Shown here piece after piece: positions 35,781-44,788 of a stretch of 64,000 nucleotides of DNA (the stretch's first letter is position 1; each line of letters begins with the position of its first letter). Origin of the DNA: Kaistella jeonii (GTDB taxonomy: Bacteria > Bacteroidota > Bacteroidia > Flavobacteriales > Weeksellaceae); assembly GCF_000812865.1 (NCBI RefSeq), contig NZ_JSYL01000001.1, forward strand, positions 248,001 to 312,000, in the 5' to 3' direction. The notes under the pieces were generated by a model. That model searched no databases. It was given only the letters and a program-made list of their open reading frames with translations, and was not told the DNA's origin. Made by a program: the position numbers and the translations under genes.

Positions 35781-36133
35781 TGAGAAAACCTCCTTTTTAC
35801 AAGAGTTTTTTAAACTCAATCTCGGGCGTTTTTTGGATGCTAAAATCAGAGAGAAATTTTCAGCTCGAAATACTCGGACTCATCCTGAATCTTTTCCTTA
35901 TCGTTTTCTTGAAATTAAATGCGACGGATACTGCTTTAATTTTAATTGTCAGTTTTGCAGTTTTAAGTTTGGAAATTTTAAATACAGCAGCTGAAAAAAT
36001 CTGTGATGTTGTGCAACCTGAATTTGACGAACGCATCAAAATCATCAAAGACATTTCCGCAGGAGCAGTAGTTTTGATGTCGTTTGCGGCAATTTGCACC
36101 GGAATTCTAGTCTATTGGAAATATATTTTTTAA
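35780..36133 (+). CDS. dgkA: diacylglycerol/undecaprenol kinase, DgkA family
   Basis: 117 aa, three membrane helices (about 28-48, 52-72 and 93-112). The family Glu motif is visible as LSLEILNTAAEKICD; conserved RNFQLE lies before it. DgkA-type kinases phosphorylate diacylglycerol or, in many species, undecaprenol. Overlaps the peptidase stop by one base (TAATG), so translationally coupled, and overlaps the convergent patatin gene by 4 bases. Confidence 0.93.
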   Translation: MRKPPFYKSFLNSISGVFWMLKSERNFQLEILGLILNLFLIVFLKLNATDTALILIVSFAVLSLEILNTAAEKICDVVQPEFDERIKIIKDISAGAVVLMSFAAICTGILVYWKYIF

Positions 36134-36903
36134 AGGCTAAAACTTTCGTAAGAATCTTTTGCAGCCTGATAACCGATGTCGAAAATTTCTTCGAGTCGGT
36201 TGGCTTTTCTTTCAAAAGTGCCATAATTCGCCAGTTTTTTAGACGTAATAATCCAGTCACAATAGGAAAATTTGTGAATTTCGGTTCGATGAGACATCAA
36301 TTCGTACGCCCGGGTTGTGACCGCTTTTATGGTATTCAGATCCCCTAATTCTACATCTTGCGGGGGCGAAACATAAACACCGATCAATTTTTTACAATCA
36401 TGATGAATAATATCTGCGGGAAAATTATTCAGAACTCCGCCATCGCTGAACATTTCATTACCAACAATATAAGGAACCGTAATTCCAGGGATCGAGCAGG
36501 AAGCTATAACTGCATCCACGATTCTATCTTTTCCTTCAAATATTTTCTGCTCACCGGAAACCAATTCTGTGGCGATTATTTTCAAATTTATTTCAAGGTC
36601 TCCCATCGTCATGTCCTTAAAAACAGGATACAGATAATTTGAAAAGATGGTGGAGGAAACCAATCCAGGTTTGTTGAATGCAAAATGTCGCCAATTAAAA
36701 AAATAGACCGATTTAAAAAAATTTAAAATTTCTTCTCCTGATTTTCCAGCTGCATACAACGCACCCACAATCGCACCTGCACTGCAACACGCCATAACAT
36801 CAGCTTTGATGTTTTTTTCAGCCAAAAATTTCAGAACTCCGGCGTGAGCAAGACCTTTTGTACCGCCACCAGAAAGAACCAAACCAAGATCGTATTTTTC
36901 CAT
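36130..36903 (-). CDS. patatin-like phospholipase with an altered nucleophile elbow
   Basis: 257 aa. Oxyanion loop LSGGGTKGLAHAGVL and catalytic Asp in SDGGVLNNFP are standard. The elbow reads CCSAGAIVGAL where the family has GTSAG or GGSAG, so the first Gly is Cys; the nucleophile Ser is kept. Patatins hydrolyse membrane lipids. A TACTTTTG element (36918-36925) may be the -7 box. 3' end overlaps dgkA by 4 bases, tail to tail. Confidence 0.9.
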   Translation of the reverse strand: MEKYDLGLVLSGGGTKGLAHAGVLKFLAEKNIKADVMACCSAGAIVGALYAAGKSGEEILNFFKSVYFFNWRHFAFNKPGLVSSTIFSNYLYPVFKDMTMGDLEINLKIIATELVSGEQKIFEGKDRIVDAVIASCSIPGITVPYIVGNEMFSDGGVLNNFPADIIHHDCKKLIGVYVSPPQDVELGDLNTIKAVTTRAYELMSHRTEIHKFSYCDWIITSKKLANYGTFERKANRLEEIFDIGYQAAKDSYESFSL

Positions 36904-37112
36904 GATTAAAATTGAGTCAAAAGTAAGAAACCATAGACCAATTCTGCGATTTTGTTTCAGTTTATGTAATGCAAGGCTTCGTATAATTTGCTATTGATGG
37001 TCAATAGGACTAAAACAATTGATATTGGGAGCATTTTATCTTAGTTTAAAATTTGAAAGGTTCAAATTTTAGGTGTTAAGCTGATCTCTTGACATCTTAA
37101 GCTGATTGTTTT

Positions 37113-37322
37113 ACGTATAACACTGATAATTTAACGTACTACACATATATTTAGACGTATTAAACTTATATTTAGACGTATTAAACTTATATTTATACGT
37201 ATTAAACTGATATTTATAAGTATTAAACTGATATTTATCTGCATTAAACTTAAATTTATTTGTATTAAGCTTTAATTTATCAGCTTTACATTTTAATTTA
37301 TAGTTTAATGGTATAATTTTAT
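37113..37322. repeat. 21-bp tandem repeat, ten units
   Basis: Ten consecutive 21-bp units, e.g. ACGTATTAAACTTATATTTA plus one base, start at 37113, 37134, 37155 and so on to 37302. Central units differ by 1-3 bases; outer ones have drifted. A reading frame of 93 codons on the minus strand (37111-37392) runs through it and gives a heptad KYKFNTS/KYQFNTY series, so a low-complexity protein is possible but unsupported by any promoter or homology. The 36904-37610 gap otherwise holds a family B repeat. Confidence 0.85.
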
Positions 37323-37404
37323 GGATGAAATAGTACTGATAGAAAAAGGAGAAGCTGTAACTTGATGATATGTTTTGATTATCATCGCTCAAAGTCTGGA
37401 AACT

Positions 37405-37529
37405 TTGGGCAGCGAAGGAAATTTATCTATTTGACGCTCTCTTTCTGCAGCCCGGCTTGAACGGAGCTCTTTTTGTGAAACGAAGTGGAACAAAAAAGCG
37501 GGAGTGGAAGACGGATTAAGCTGCCCAAA
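37405..37529 (+). repeat. dispersed palindromic repeat, family B, copy 1
   Basis: Bounded by TTTGGGCAGC (37405) and its inverse GCTGCCCAAA (37520-37529). Core CCCGGCTTGAACGGAGCTCT, a hairpin around TTTTTG/CAAAAA, then GCGGGAGTGGAAGACGGA. Other copies at 48511 and 58615. Confidence 0.8.
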
Positions 37530-37563
37530 TAATAATCATTACCAAACCTTTCCAAATAAAAAA

Positions 37564-37584
37564 ACTCCAGTTCAACACTGGAGT
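37564..37584. terminator. lpdA terminator
   Basis: ACTCCAG and CTGGAGT pair around TTCAACA; the A-run to the left gives a T-run for the minus strand. Confidence 0.8.
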
Positions 37585-37609
37585 TTCATATATCTATAAA
37601 TCGTTTATA

Positions 37610-39001
37610 TTAGATGTGAATCACTTCGCCATAAGCGGCGGCAACTGCTTCCATCACTGCTTCTGAAATGGTTGGATGCGGGTGAATTGATTTTAAAACT
37701 TCGTGACCTGTTGTTTCTAATTTACGCGCCACAACTGCTTCTGCGATCATATCGGTAACGCCGTCGCCGACCATATGACAACCCAGCCATTCGCCGTATT
37801 TCGCATCGAAAATTACTTTGATGAAACCATCGGTATCACCGTTGGCTGTAGCTTTTCCGGAAGCTGAGAACGGGAACTTACCAACTTTCAATTCGTAACC
37901 TTTTTCTTTCGCCTGCTTCTCGGTTAAACCAACAGACGCCACTTCCGGATGACAATACGTGCATCCCGGAACATTGCCGTAATCGATTTTTTCTACGTGA
38001 AGGCCTTTGATCTTTTCAACACAGGTAATTCCTTCTGCGGACGCGACGTGCGCTAAAGCTTGCGTTGGCAAAATATCACCGATCGCATAATAGCCCGGAA
38101 CAGAAGTTTCGTACCATTCGTTCACCAAAACTTTTCCTTTGTCAGTCTGAATACCAACTTCTTCGAAACCTTGCCCTTCGATATTGGAAGCGATCCCAAC
38201 GGCTGAAAGTAAAATATCTGCTTCTAAAGTAATGGTTCCAGTCGCAGTTTTCACGGTTGCTTTTACGCCGTTTCCTGAAGTATCAACAGATTCTACGGAA
38301 GCGCTGGTCATGATTTCAATCCCTGATTTTTTCAAAGATTTCTCCACGTGTTTTGAAGAGTCTTCGTCTTCCACAGGAAGAATGTTTGGCATGAATTCTA
38401 CAACGGTCACTTTCGTTCCCATCGTATTATAGAAATCAGCAAACTCAATTCCGATCGCACCTGAACCAACAACGATCATTGATTTCGGCTGCTCTGGAAG
38501 AACCATCGCTTGACGGTATCCGATTATTTTTTTTCCATCTTGCGGAATATTTGGCAATTCTCTGGAACGAGCTCCCGTTGCGATAATGATATGTTCCCCT
38601 GAATATTCAGTTGCTTTTCCGTCTTTATCGGTTACCGAAACTTTTTTACCTTTTTGAATTTTGGCAGTTCCCATGATGACATCGATCTTGTTTTTCTTCA
38701 TCAAGAAAGCGATTCCACCACTCATTTTAGTGGCAACTCCTCTACTTCTCTGGATTACTTTGGTAAAATCAAATCCTGGATTTTCTACTTTATTTAAACC
38801 GTACTGTTCGGCTTGTTGTAAATATTTAAAAACGTGTGCAGATTTTAACAATGCTTTGGTTGGGATACAACCCCAGTTCAAACAAATTCCGCCCAAGCTT
38901 TCTTTTTCAATAATGGCCGTTTTAAAACCTAATTGTGCGGCTCTGATTGCCGTAACGTATCCACCGGGACCACTTCCGATGACAATAATATCGTAGTTCA
39001 T
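37610..39001 (-). CDS. lpdA: dihydrolipoyl dehydrogenase (E3)
   Basis: 463 aa. FAD motif IVIGSGPGGYVTAIRAAQLG, redox-active disulfide in GGICLNWGCIPTKALL, NAD site VVGSGAIGIEFADFY and C-terminal HPHPTISE with the catalytic His. Reoxidises lipoamide for 2-oxo acid dehydrogenases, so it can serve the E1 encoded at 41782-44211; the E2 gene is not in the window. A TAAATTCG element (39019-39026) may be its -7 box. Confidence 0.97.
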   Translation of the reverse strand: MNYDIIVIGSGPGGYVTAIRAAQLGFKTAIIEKESLGGICLNWGCIPTKALLKSAHVFKYLQQAEQYGLNKVENPGFDFTKVIQRSRGVATKMSGGIAFLMKKNKIDVIMGTAKIQKGKKVSVTDKDGKATEYSGEHIIIATGARSRELPNIPQDGKKIIGYRQAMVLPEQPKSMIVVGSGAIGIEFADFYNTMGTKVTVVEFMPNILPVEDEDSSKHVEKSLKKSGIEIMTSASVESVDTSGNGVKATVKTATGTITLEADILLSAVGIASNIEGQGFEEVGIQTDKGKVLVNEWYETSVPGYYAIGDILPTQALAHVASAEGITCVEKIKGLHVEKIDYGNVPGCTYCHPEVASVGLTEKQAKEKGYELKVGKFPFSASGKATANGDTDGFIKVIFDAKYGEWLGCHMVGDGVTDMIAEAVVARKLETTGHEVLKSIHPHPTISEAVMEAVAAAYGEVIHI

Positions 39002-39043
39002 TATTTAAAAATTTGATGCGAATTTACGGAAATTTTTTGAGGT

Positions 39044-39937
39044 TTAAATGAGAGTTTCCAAGGCTTTGTTAAAGTTGGGATTGTTAAATTCAAAGCCTGC
39101 ATCTATTAATTTTTTAGGAAATACATTTCTACTTTTTAACATCAGTTCCGTTTCGGTCTTGATAAAAATTGCAGCGATTTCAAGAAGCCAAACCGGAGCC
39201 GGAATTCCGAATGGAGCTTTTACTTTTTTGCGCAGTAAAGTCATCATTTCTTTGTTAGGCAAAGGATTTGGAGCGGTTACATTTATCGAGCCTTTAATAT
39301 TTTCATTATCAATAATAAATGCTACCGCTTTACAGAAATCTTCGATGTGAATCCAGCTCATTAATTGATTTCCTTTTCCTTGTGCTCCGCCTAAACCTAA
39401 TTTAGAGATCTGGACAAATTTTGGAAAAGCACCACCGTTTTTACCCAAAACTATGGAAGTTCTCAGCGCAACTTTGCGAACATTCTTATTCTCTTTTTTG
39501 AAGAATGCTGCTTCCCATTGTTTGCAGATATTCATCGAAAAATCATCTCCAATAATTCCGTTTTCTTCGGTATTCAAATTGGATTCTGAGTGGATATAAA
39601 TCGTTGCAGAACTTGCATTCAACCAAATTTTCGGTGGATTTTCACACTGATCGATCGCCTCTTGTAGAATCTTCGTACTTTCAATTCTGGAAGATAAAAT
39701 CTCCTTCTTGTTTTTTTCAGTGTAGCGGCAATCGACAGATTTTCCTGCGAGATTAATGAGAACATCGGCATTATCCAAATCAGATTTCCAATCTCCTACT
39801 GTTCTTCCGTCCCAATAAATGTCGTTTTTATTTTTTGGATTTCTTGTCAATATTTGTACTTGATTATTTTTTGAGAGGAAAAAACTTTCTAATTCTTTGC
39901 CTAAGAATCCGGCTCCACCTGCGATTATAATTTTCAT
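39044..39937 (-). CDS. TIGR01777 family SDR (NAD-dependent epimerase-like)
   Basis: 297 aa from MKIIIAGG at 39937; an upstream start at 40015 adds a non-family tail and overlaps the next gene. Rossmann motif IIAGGAGFLGKELE, DVLINLAGKSVDCRYT, ASSATIY and a C-terminal substrate region (PFGIPAPVWLLE). Relatives are YfcH and plant cell-division inhibitor-like proteins; substrate unknown. Cotranscription with the DCC-family gene is likely. Confidence 0.9.
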   Translation of the reverse strand: MKIIIAGGAGFLGKELESFFLSKNNQVQILTRNPKNKNDIYWDGRTVGDWKSDLDNADVLINLAGKSVDCRYTEKNKKEILSSRIESTKILQEAIDQCENPPKIWLNASSATIYIHSESNLNTEENGIIGDDFSMNICKQWEAAFFKKENKNVRKVALRTSIVLGKNGGAFPKFVQISKLGLGGAQGKGNQLMSWIHIEDFCKAVAFIIDNENIKGSINVTAPNPLPNKEMMTLLRKKVKAPFGIPAPVWLLEIAAIFIKTETELMLKSRNVFPKKLIDAGFEFNNPNFNKALETLI

Positions 39938-39995
39938 TTTGATATTTTTTTGATTGATACTAAATTTTAAAACTTTGTAGCTATTAATAAAAACT

Positions 39996-40796
39996 TTACA
40001 CAGCAATAAAAACAATAATGAATAAGTGAAATAAGACTAATGACATTGTTGATTTATAGCCTAGTCGCAATATTCTCGACCGTCTTAAATTTTCAAAGAT
40101 TGTAAAAATTAGTAGAAAAGCAACAAAATAATAAGTTGATTCGATTCTAAAATTTAAATATAAAAAAGGAATTGTGATTAAAGCTGAAATTAAAATTACA
40201 GTCATTAAATTTCCGATATACTCAAAGTACTTTTCTTTTGAAAATGCTTTTGTAAATAGCGTTTGCCAAAAGAGTAAAGCCATCATCAATAAAAACACTT
40301 TTTCAGTTATCAAATTTCCAGAGAAAGTTTGACTTAAAAATTTCCCAAAGATAAAGGAAGAAAGTAGCGTTGCGAAAATAAGATATAAAACTCTGTATTT
40401 TAAATTGAAACTTGGAACACAAGATTTTTCAGTGATGATTTTTGAAGACGGAACAATCACTTTGCGGTTGTATGAAATCAGGGAATATAATTTTTTAAAA
40501 AACCAATAAACGGGTTGAAGACGTCCAATTTTTTCCAGGAAAGGAAATGAGTTTCCTATGATCAACAACAAACTGTCTAAACCATACGTAACCTCATTAT
40601 TTTGATGATTGATGAGTGCAATTTCGTTTTTAGCGCGATCGTAATCAATGATCAGTCTATTATTTTCTGACATGTCTGAAAAGTTTTCTCGACCTTCTTT
40701 TTCCAACATTCCACACTTGATAAATGCGCTGGAATAAGCATTGCACATTGGACAATCTTTGTCGTAAAGTAAACTATGGTCGGCGAGATTTTTCAT
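39996..40796 (-). CDS. DCC-family thiol-disulfide oxidoreductase with membrane domain
   Basis: 266 aa. The N-terminal DUF393/YuxK domain starts LLYDKDCPMCNAY with a CPMC pair and a later DYDRAKNEIALI. From about residue 135 five or six hydrophobic segments follow, so the redox domain is fused to a membrane part. It may reduce or oxidise a membrane-linked substrate. Middle gene of a minus-strand cluster between the GbsR-type regulator and the SDR gene. Confidence 0.85.
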   Translation of the reverse strand: MKNLADHSLLYDKDCPMCNAYSSAFIKCGMLEKEGRENFSDMSENNRLIIDYDRAKNEIALINHQNNEVTYGLDSLLLIIGNSFPFLEKIGRLQPVYWFFKKLYSLISYNRKVIVPSSKIITEKSCVPSFNLKYRVLYLIFATLLSSFIFGKFLSQTFSGNLITEKVFLLMMALLFWQTLFTKAFSKEKYFEYIGNLMTVILISALITIPFLYLNFRIESTYYFVAFLLIFTIFENLRRSRILRLGYKSTMSLVLFHLFIIVFIAV

Positions 40797-40966
40797 GATT
40801 AAGAATTTTAAAATGGAAGAAAATCTGATTTTGTTCTTTTGGAATTTTTGAAGATAAAATGGAAGAACCAGTTAAAGATTATATTTTTCATTTTATTTAA
40901 ATTTTTATACTTTCAGTAATTAGTGAAAATAGGCAGGAAATAAAAAAGGAATTTCTTCCTTTCTTT

Positions 40967-41470
40967 TTATTTTAAAAGATTCGTGATCTTACCAACGAGC
41001 CAATGTTCATCGCTCTTGATCGCCAAATCCATTATATTATTAATTTTACTGGTGACATTACCAAAATCATTCATGAGTTTAATAAACTCTTTTGCTTCGT
41101 CGGAATCGTTGTCTTCAATTTCTTTTAATCCATCCAGAAAATCGATGATTGGTTCAATCTCTCTTTTTCTGCGCTCTTTCGTAATTTGTTTAAAAAGAAA
41201 CCAAACGTCTTTATCTGCGGAGAAATATTCTTTTCGTTCTCCTTTAACCAATTCTTTCTTTACAATTCCCCAATCCATTAAAGCCCGGAGATTTGTGTTT
41301 GCATTTCCACGCGAAATTTGTAATTCTTCCATTACCTCGTCTGTTGAAAGTGCTTTTCCATTCGCCAATAGCAATGCATGGACTTGAGCCATGGTTCTAT
41401 TAATTCCCCAATTGGTTGCGAAAGTTCCCCAGGTTTGAATGTATTGTTCTTTAGCTTCTGCGAGTTTCAT
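40967..41470 (-). CDS. GbsR/MarR family transcriptional regulator
   Basis: 167 aa. Winged helix at about residues 24-90 (MAQVHALLLANGKALSTDEV, ISRGNANTNLRALMDWGIV), followed by a helical dimerisation tail. GbsR proteins sense choline or related ligands in Bacillus; the ligand here is unknown. It is first in the cluster with the DCC-family and SDR genes, which it probably controls. The 41471-41781 region before it holds one terminator and no other feature. Confidence 0.9.
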   Translation of the reverse strand: MKLAEAKEQYIQTWGTFATNWGINRTMAQVHALLLANGKALSTDEVMEELQISRGNANTNLRALMDWGIVKKELVKGERKEYFSADKDVWFLFKQITKERRKREIEPIIDFLDGLKEIEDNDSDEAKEFIKLMNDFGNVTSKINNIMDLAIKSDEHWLVGKITNLLK

Positions 41471-41692
41471 TTTGATTGGTTTGAATTTCTATTACAAATG
41501 TAATAAATATTATTGAACTTTCAATACTTACTGAAAGTTTATTTTAATCTTTTATTTTATCAACTTCGAAAATTAGATTGTAAAGATAAGTTTTGGTAGA
41601 AGCCAATTCTTTATTAAACGAAAGGAAGCGAGCTAAAGCCATTCCTAGTTATAATTAAATAAATGTTAATTCTAATCTATTACTCATTAAAA

Positions 41693-41725
41693 AACCCTTT
41701 CAGCATTTTAAATGCTAAAAGGGTT
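41693..41725 (-). terminator. terminator of the E1 gene
   Basis: AACCCTTT-C-AGCATTT pairs with AAATGCT-A-AAAGGGTT, one internal mismatch; A-run to the left. Confidence 0.85.
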
Positions 41726-41781
41726 GATTCTAAAAAAACTTTGTCTAAGATCTTAAATTTTGACAAAGTGAATTGTAGTTA

Positions 41782-44211
41782 TTAAATCTTCGGAAATTTC
41801 GCCGGATTTGTTTCCGTAAATAAACCGTAAATTTTCTCAACCATATCATCAACACTTGGCTTGCTGAAATAATCGCCATCACTTCCATACGGTGGACGGT
41901 GATTTTCTGCAGAAATGGTTAATGGATCGGAATCTAAATATCTGAATGCTTTCTGTTTTTCTAAAATTTGCTGTAAAATACATGCAGTTGCACCTCCTTC
42001 AACATCTTCGTCAATCACGACCAATCTGCTCGTTTTTTTAACACTTTCACCAATCTCATGGCTTAAATCAAATGGAATCAAAGATTGAATATCAATCACT
42101 TCTGCGGAGATTCCAATTTTTTCTAATTCCTGAGCAGCTTCCATCACCAATCGCCAGGTTGATCCGTAAGTTACTAGAGTCACGTCATTACCTTCTTTGG
42201 TAACTTCAATTTTTCCAACAGGAACCGTAAATTCTCCTAAATTATCAGGTTGTTTTTCCTTCAAACGATATCCATTCAAACATTCAATGATCAAAGCCGG
42301 ATCATCAGATTTCAACATAGTATTATAAAATCCTGCAGCCTTCGTTAAATTCCTTGGAACGAGAACTAAAATACCTTTTGAAAGATTAAGAATTCCCGCC
42401 ATTGGAGAACCTGAATGCCAAATTCCTTCTAATCGGTGACCACGAGTTCTGATAATTAAAGGTGCTTTTTGCCCACCTTTTGTACGGTACTGAACCGTTG
42501 CCAAATCATCACTCATTCCTTGAAGACAGTATAAAATATAGTCCAAGTACTGAATTTCAGCAATTGGTCTTAAACCACGCATTGCCATTCCAATTCCCTG
42601 ACCAAGAATTGTAGCTTCACGAATTCCGGTATCTGCGATTCGTACTTCGCCATATTTTTCCTGAAGTCCTTCTAATCCTTGATTTACATCACCTATATTT
42701 CCAGCGTCTTCTCCGAAAATTAAACATTCAGGATAATTTTCGAAAATTTTATCAAAATTATTTCGAACGACTACTCTACCATCAACCGTTTCTGAAGCGT
42801 CGGAATAAATTGGCGCAATTTCTTTAACATTAGTTGCTTTCCATTCGGATTGTGAATATAAGTGCGAAGAATAATTGTCTTTTTCTACTGCAAAAAGCTC
42901 TTCATATTTACTTTGCAGATTTTTTCTTTCTAAACTTTGATTTGTTCTAGTTGCAAACAAAGACTTTCTTATCAAATGAAAAATATCTTTTTTTGCAATC
43001 GTAATTATCTTATTAAATTTCTCTAATTCTACAACAACTTCGGCATTTTGAGATTTTAAATTTTCAACTAAAGGAAGAATTTCCCCTTTTAAATGCTGAA
43101 TGGTTTTCTGATAATTTTCCCAGGCTTTTTTCTGACCTTCTTTAACAAATTTCTTTGCGTTTGCTTCGATTTTCTCCAGCTCTTCAAGGGTTGCTAATTG
43201 TTGTTCAGTATCTTCAATTTCTATAGAATAATTAAGAACCCATTCTCTGAATTTCAACAAGCCGTCGAATTCACCTTCCCATTTTAAACGCTCTTCATTT
43301 TTATATCTTTCATGAGAACCGGAAGTGGAATGTCCTTGAGGTTGAGTTACTTCAATAACGTGAACAACAACCGGAACACTTTCTGTTCTAGCAAAATGTT
43401 CTGCTTTTGCGTAAGCATCTAGTAGTGCTGGATAATCCCAGGCTTTTACCTGAATAATTTCACAACCTTGATTTTCGCCTTCATTTCTTTGAAAACCTGA
43501 AAGCATTTCTGCAATATCAGCTTTTGCTCTTTGGTTTTGTGTAGGAACAGAAATGCCGTAACCATCATCCCAAATTGAAGTAATCATCGGAACTTGTAAT
43601 GCACAAGCAGCATTTAAAGTTTCCCAAAAATGACCTTCCGCAGTTGACGCATCTCCAATGGTACCAAAAGCAATTTCGTTTCCATTGTTAGAAAATTTTT
43701 CTGAACCTTCAAATTTTACTGATTTATAAACTTTCGAAGCCAAAGCTAGTCCAAGTAATCTTGGCATTTGTCCTGCTGTTGGAGAAATATCAGAAGAAAT
43801 ATTTTTTTGACTCATTAAATCTTTCCAACTTCCATCTTCATTTAAACTGCGGGTTGCGTAGTGGCCGTTCATTTGTCGTCCTGCAGAAGCTGGTTCACGC
43901 TCAACGCTTGTATCAGCATATAGCTGAGCGAAGAAACTTTCAACAGAGACTGCATCGATTGCTAACGCAAAAGTTTGATCCCGATAATAACCAGATCGGA
44001 AATCACCATTCTTAAAAACTTTCGCCATCGCCAATTGTGGTAATTCTTTTCCGTCGCCAAAAATTCCGAATTTTGCTTTCCCTGTTAAAACTTCGCGTCT
44101 TCCTAAATAGGACATTTCACGCGAAATTCTGCCCAGTTTATAATCTTCTAATATGTTTTTTTTAAAATCCTCAAAAGAGATTTCTCGAGTTTGAATATAG
44201 GTTTCTTGCAT
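41782..44211 (-). CDS. 2-oxo acid dehydrogenase E1, fused alpha and beta subunits
   Basis: 809 aa. The N-terminal alpha half has the ThDP motif GDASTAEGHFWETLNAACAL and a DDGYGIS loop; the C-terminal beta half has IFGEDAGNIGDVNQG and a PFDLSHEIG transketolase C-domain. Residues 330-450 are a linker. The layout fits branched-chain E1 (BkdAA-BkdAB fusion) of Bacteroidota, which feeds branched fatty acids from valine, leucine and isoleucine; pyruvate E1 is less likely. E2 is elsewhere, lpdA is 2.8 kb away. Confidence 0.92.
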   Translation of the reverse strand: MQETYIQTREISFEDFKKNILEDYKLGRISREMSYLGRREVLTGKAKFGIFGDGKELPQLAMAKVFKNGDFRSGYYRDQTFALAIDAVSVESFFAQLYADTSVEREPASAGRQMNGHYATRSLNEDGSWKDLMSQKNISSDISPTAGQMPRLLGLALASKVYKSVKFEGSEKFSNNGNEIAFGTIGDASTAEGHFWETLNAACALQVPMITSIWDDGYGISVPTQNQRAKADIAEMLSGFQRNEGENQGCEIIQVKAWDYPALLDAYAKAEHFARTESVPVVVHVIEVTQPQGHSTSGSHERYKNEERLKWEGEFDGLLKFREWVLNYSIEIEDTEQQLATLEELEKIEANAKKFVKEGQKKAWENYQKTIQHLKGEILPLVENLKSQNAEVVVELEKFNKIITIAKKDIFHLIRKSLFATRTNQSLERKNLQSKYEELFAVEKDNYSSHLYSQSEWKATNVKEIAPIYSDASETVDGRVVVRNNFDKIFENYPECLIFGEDAGNIGDVNQGLEGLQEKYGEVRIADTGIREATILGQGIGMAMRGLRPIAEIQYLDYILYCLQGMSDDLATVQYRTKGGQKAPLIIRTRGHRLEGIWHSGSPMAGILNLSKGILVLVPRNLTKAAGFYNTMLKSDDPALIIECLNGYRLKEKQPDNLGEFTVPVGKIEVTKEGNDVTLVTYGSTWRLVMEAAQELEKIGISAEVIDIQSLIPFDLSHEIGESVKKTSRLVVIDEDVEGGATACILQQILEKQKAFRYLDSDPLTISAENHRPPYGSDGDYFSKPSVDDMVEKIYGLFTETNPAKFPKI

Positions 44212-44228
44212 AACAAAGGGATATTTTA

Positions 44229-44236
44229 CAAATATA
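44229..44236 (-). promoter_or_regulatory. -7 element of the E1 gene promoter
   Basis: TATATTTG on the minus strand, 18 bases before the ATG at 44211; no clear -33 TTG. Confidence 0.45.
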
Positions 44237-44301
44237 CAAAAATAAGGAAACTTAATAAAATAAGGAATTATAGAAATATTACGCAGTTCTATAAAAACAC
44301 A

Positions 44302-44331
44302 GTTCTTCCGCGAATAAATTCACGGAAGAAC
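44302..44331 (-). terminator. terminator of the lipoprotein gene
   Basis: Perfect 9-bp stem GTTCTTCCG/CGGAAGAAC with a 12-base loop, then GTGTTTTTA on the minus strand. Confidence 0.7.
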
Positions 44332-44372
44332 CAACACAAATGATGAAAAAAAAATTTATTTAACTAAAGACG

Positions 44373-44603
44373 TTATTTTTTTGGTGGCGGTACAATTTCA
44401 CCATCGACTAATGAAGCTGGATTATTGTTTTGGTCAGTATTTAAATTATTAGCATTATCTTTCTGTAATAAATTATTTGAGGAATCTTGTACTCTTTGTA
44501 AAGTTGCTGTTTCTTCAGGAGATAATACATCATCAGATTGTCTGCAAGATTGTAATGTTATTGTAGTTAAAACTACTGCTGCGATAAGTGCTAATCTTTT
44601 CAT
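44373..44603 (-). CDS. small lipoprotein, unknown
   Basis: 76 aa. Lipobox LQSC at residues 17-20 after a hydrophobic signal (LALIAAVVLTTITLQSC). The mature 57 residues are polar, Asn/Asp/Gln-rich and probably disordered, ending EIVPPPKK. Good promoter upstream and terminator downstream, so a real single gene. Function unknown. Confidence 0.8.
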   Translation of the reverse strand: MKRLALIAAVVLTTITLQSCRQSDDVLSPEETATLQRVQDSSNNLLQKDNANNLNTDQNNNPASLVDGEIVPPPKK

Positions 44604-44617
44604 ACGTTTAATTTTTA

Positions 44618-44645
44618 CAAATGTATGTTAGTAAGCAGATATCAA
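44618..44645 (-). promoter_or_regulatory. promoter of the lipoprotein gene
   Basis: TTG (44645-44643), 17-base spacer, TACATTTG (44625-44618) on the minus strand, 14 bases before the ATG: a full Bacteroidota consensus. Confidence 0.65.
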
Positions 44646-44788
44646 ACAAAAAAAACAACCGTTAGTTTATAAAAAATCACAAGCATATTGTAAATTATTT
44701 GGTGTTTTTTAAAAAAAAATGCAGTAATATTGTAAATTAAGTGAATAAAAAGAAGTTATCTCACTAACGTTCATCATATTAAGGTCTT

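Noticed and set aside
37113..37322. CRISPR array
   Set aside because: Units are contiguous 21-mers without spacers, and no cas gene is near.
37111..37392. 93-codon minus-strand frame as a firm gene
   Set aside because: A 21-base period keeps frames open by chance; no homology, promoter or start context supports it, so it is listed only with the repeat.
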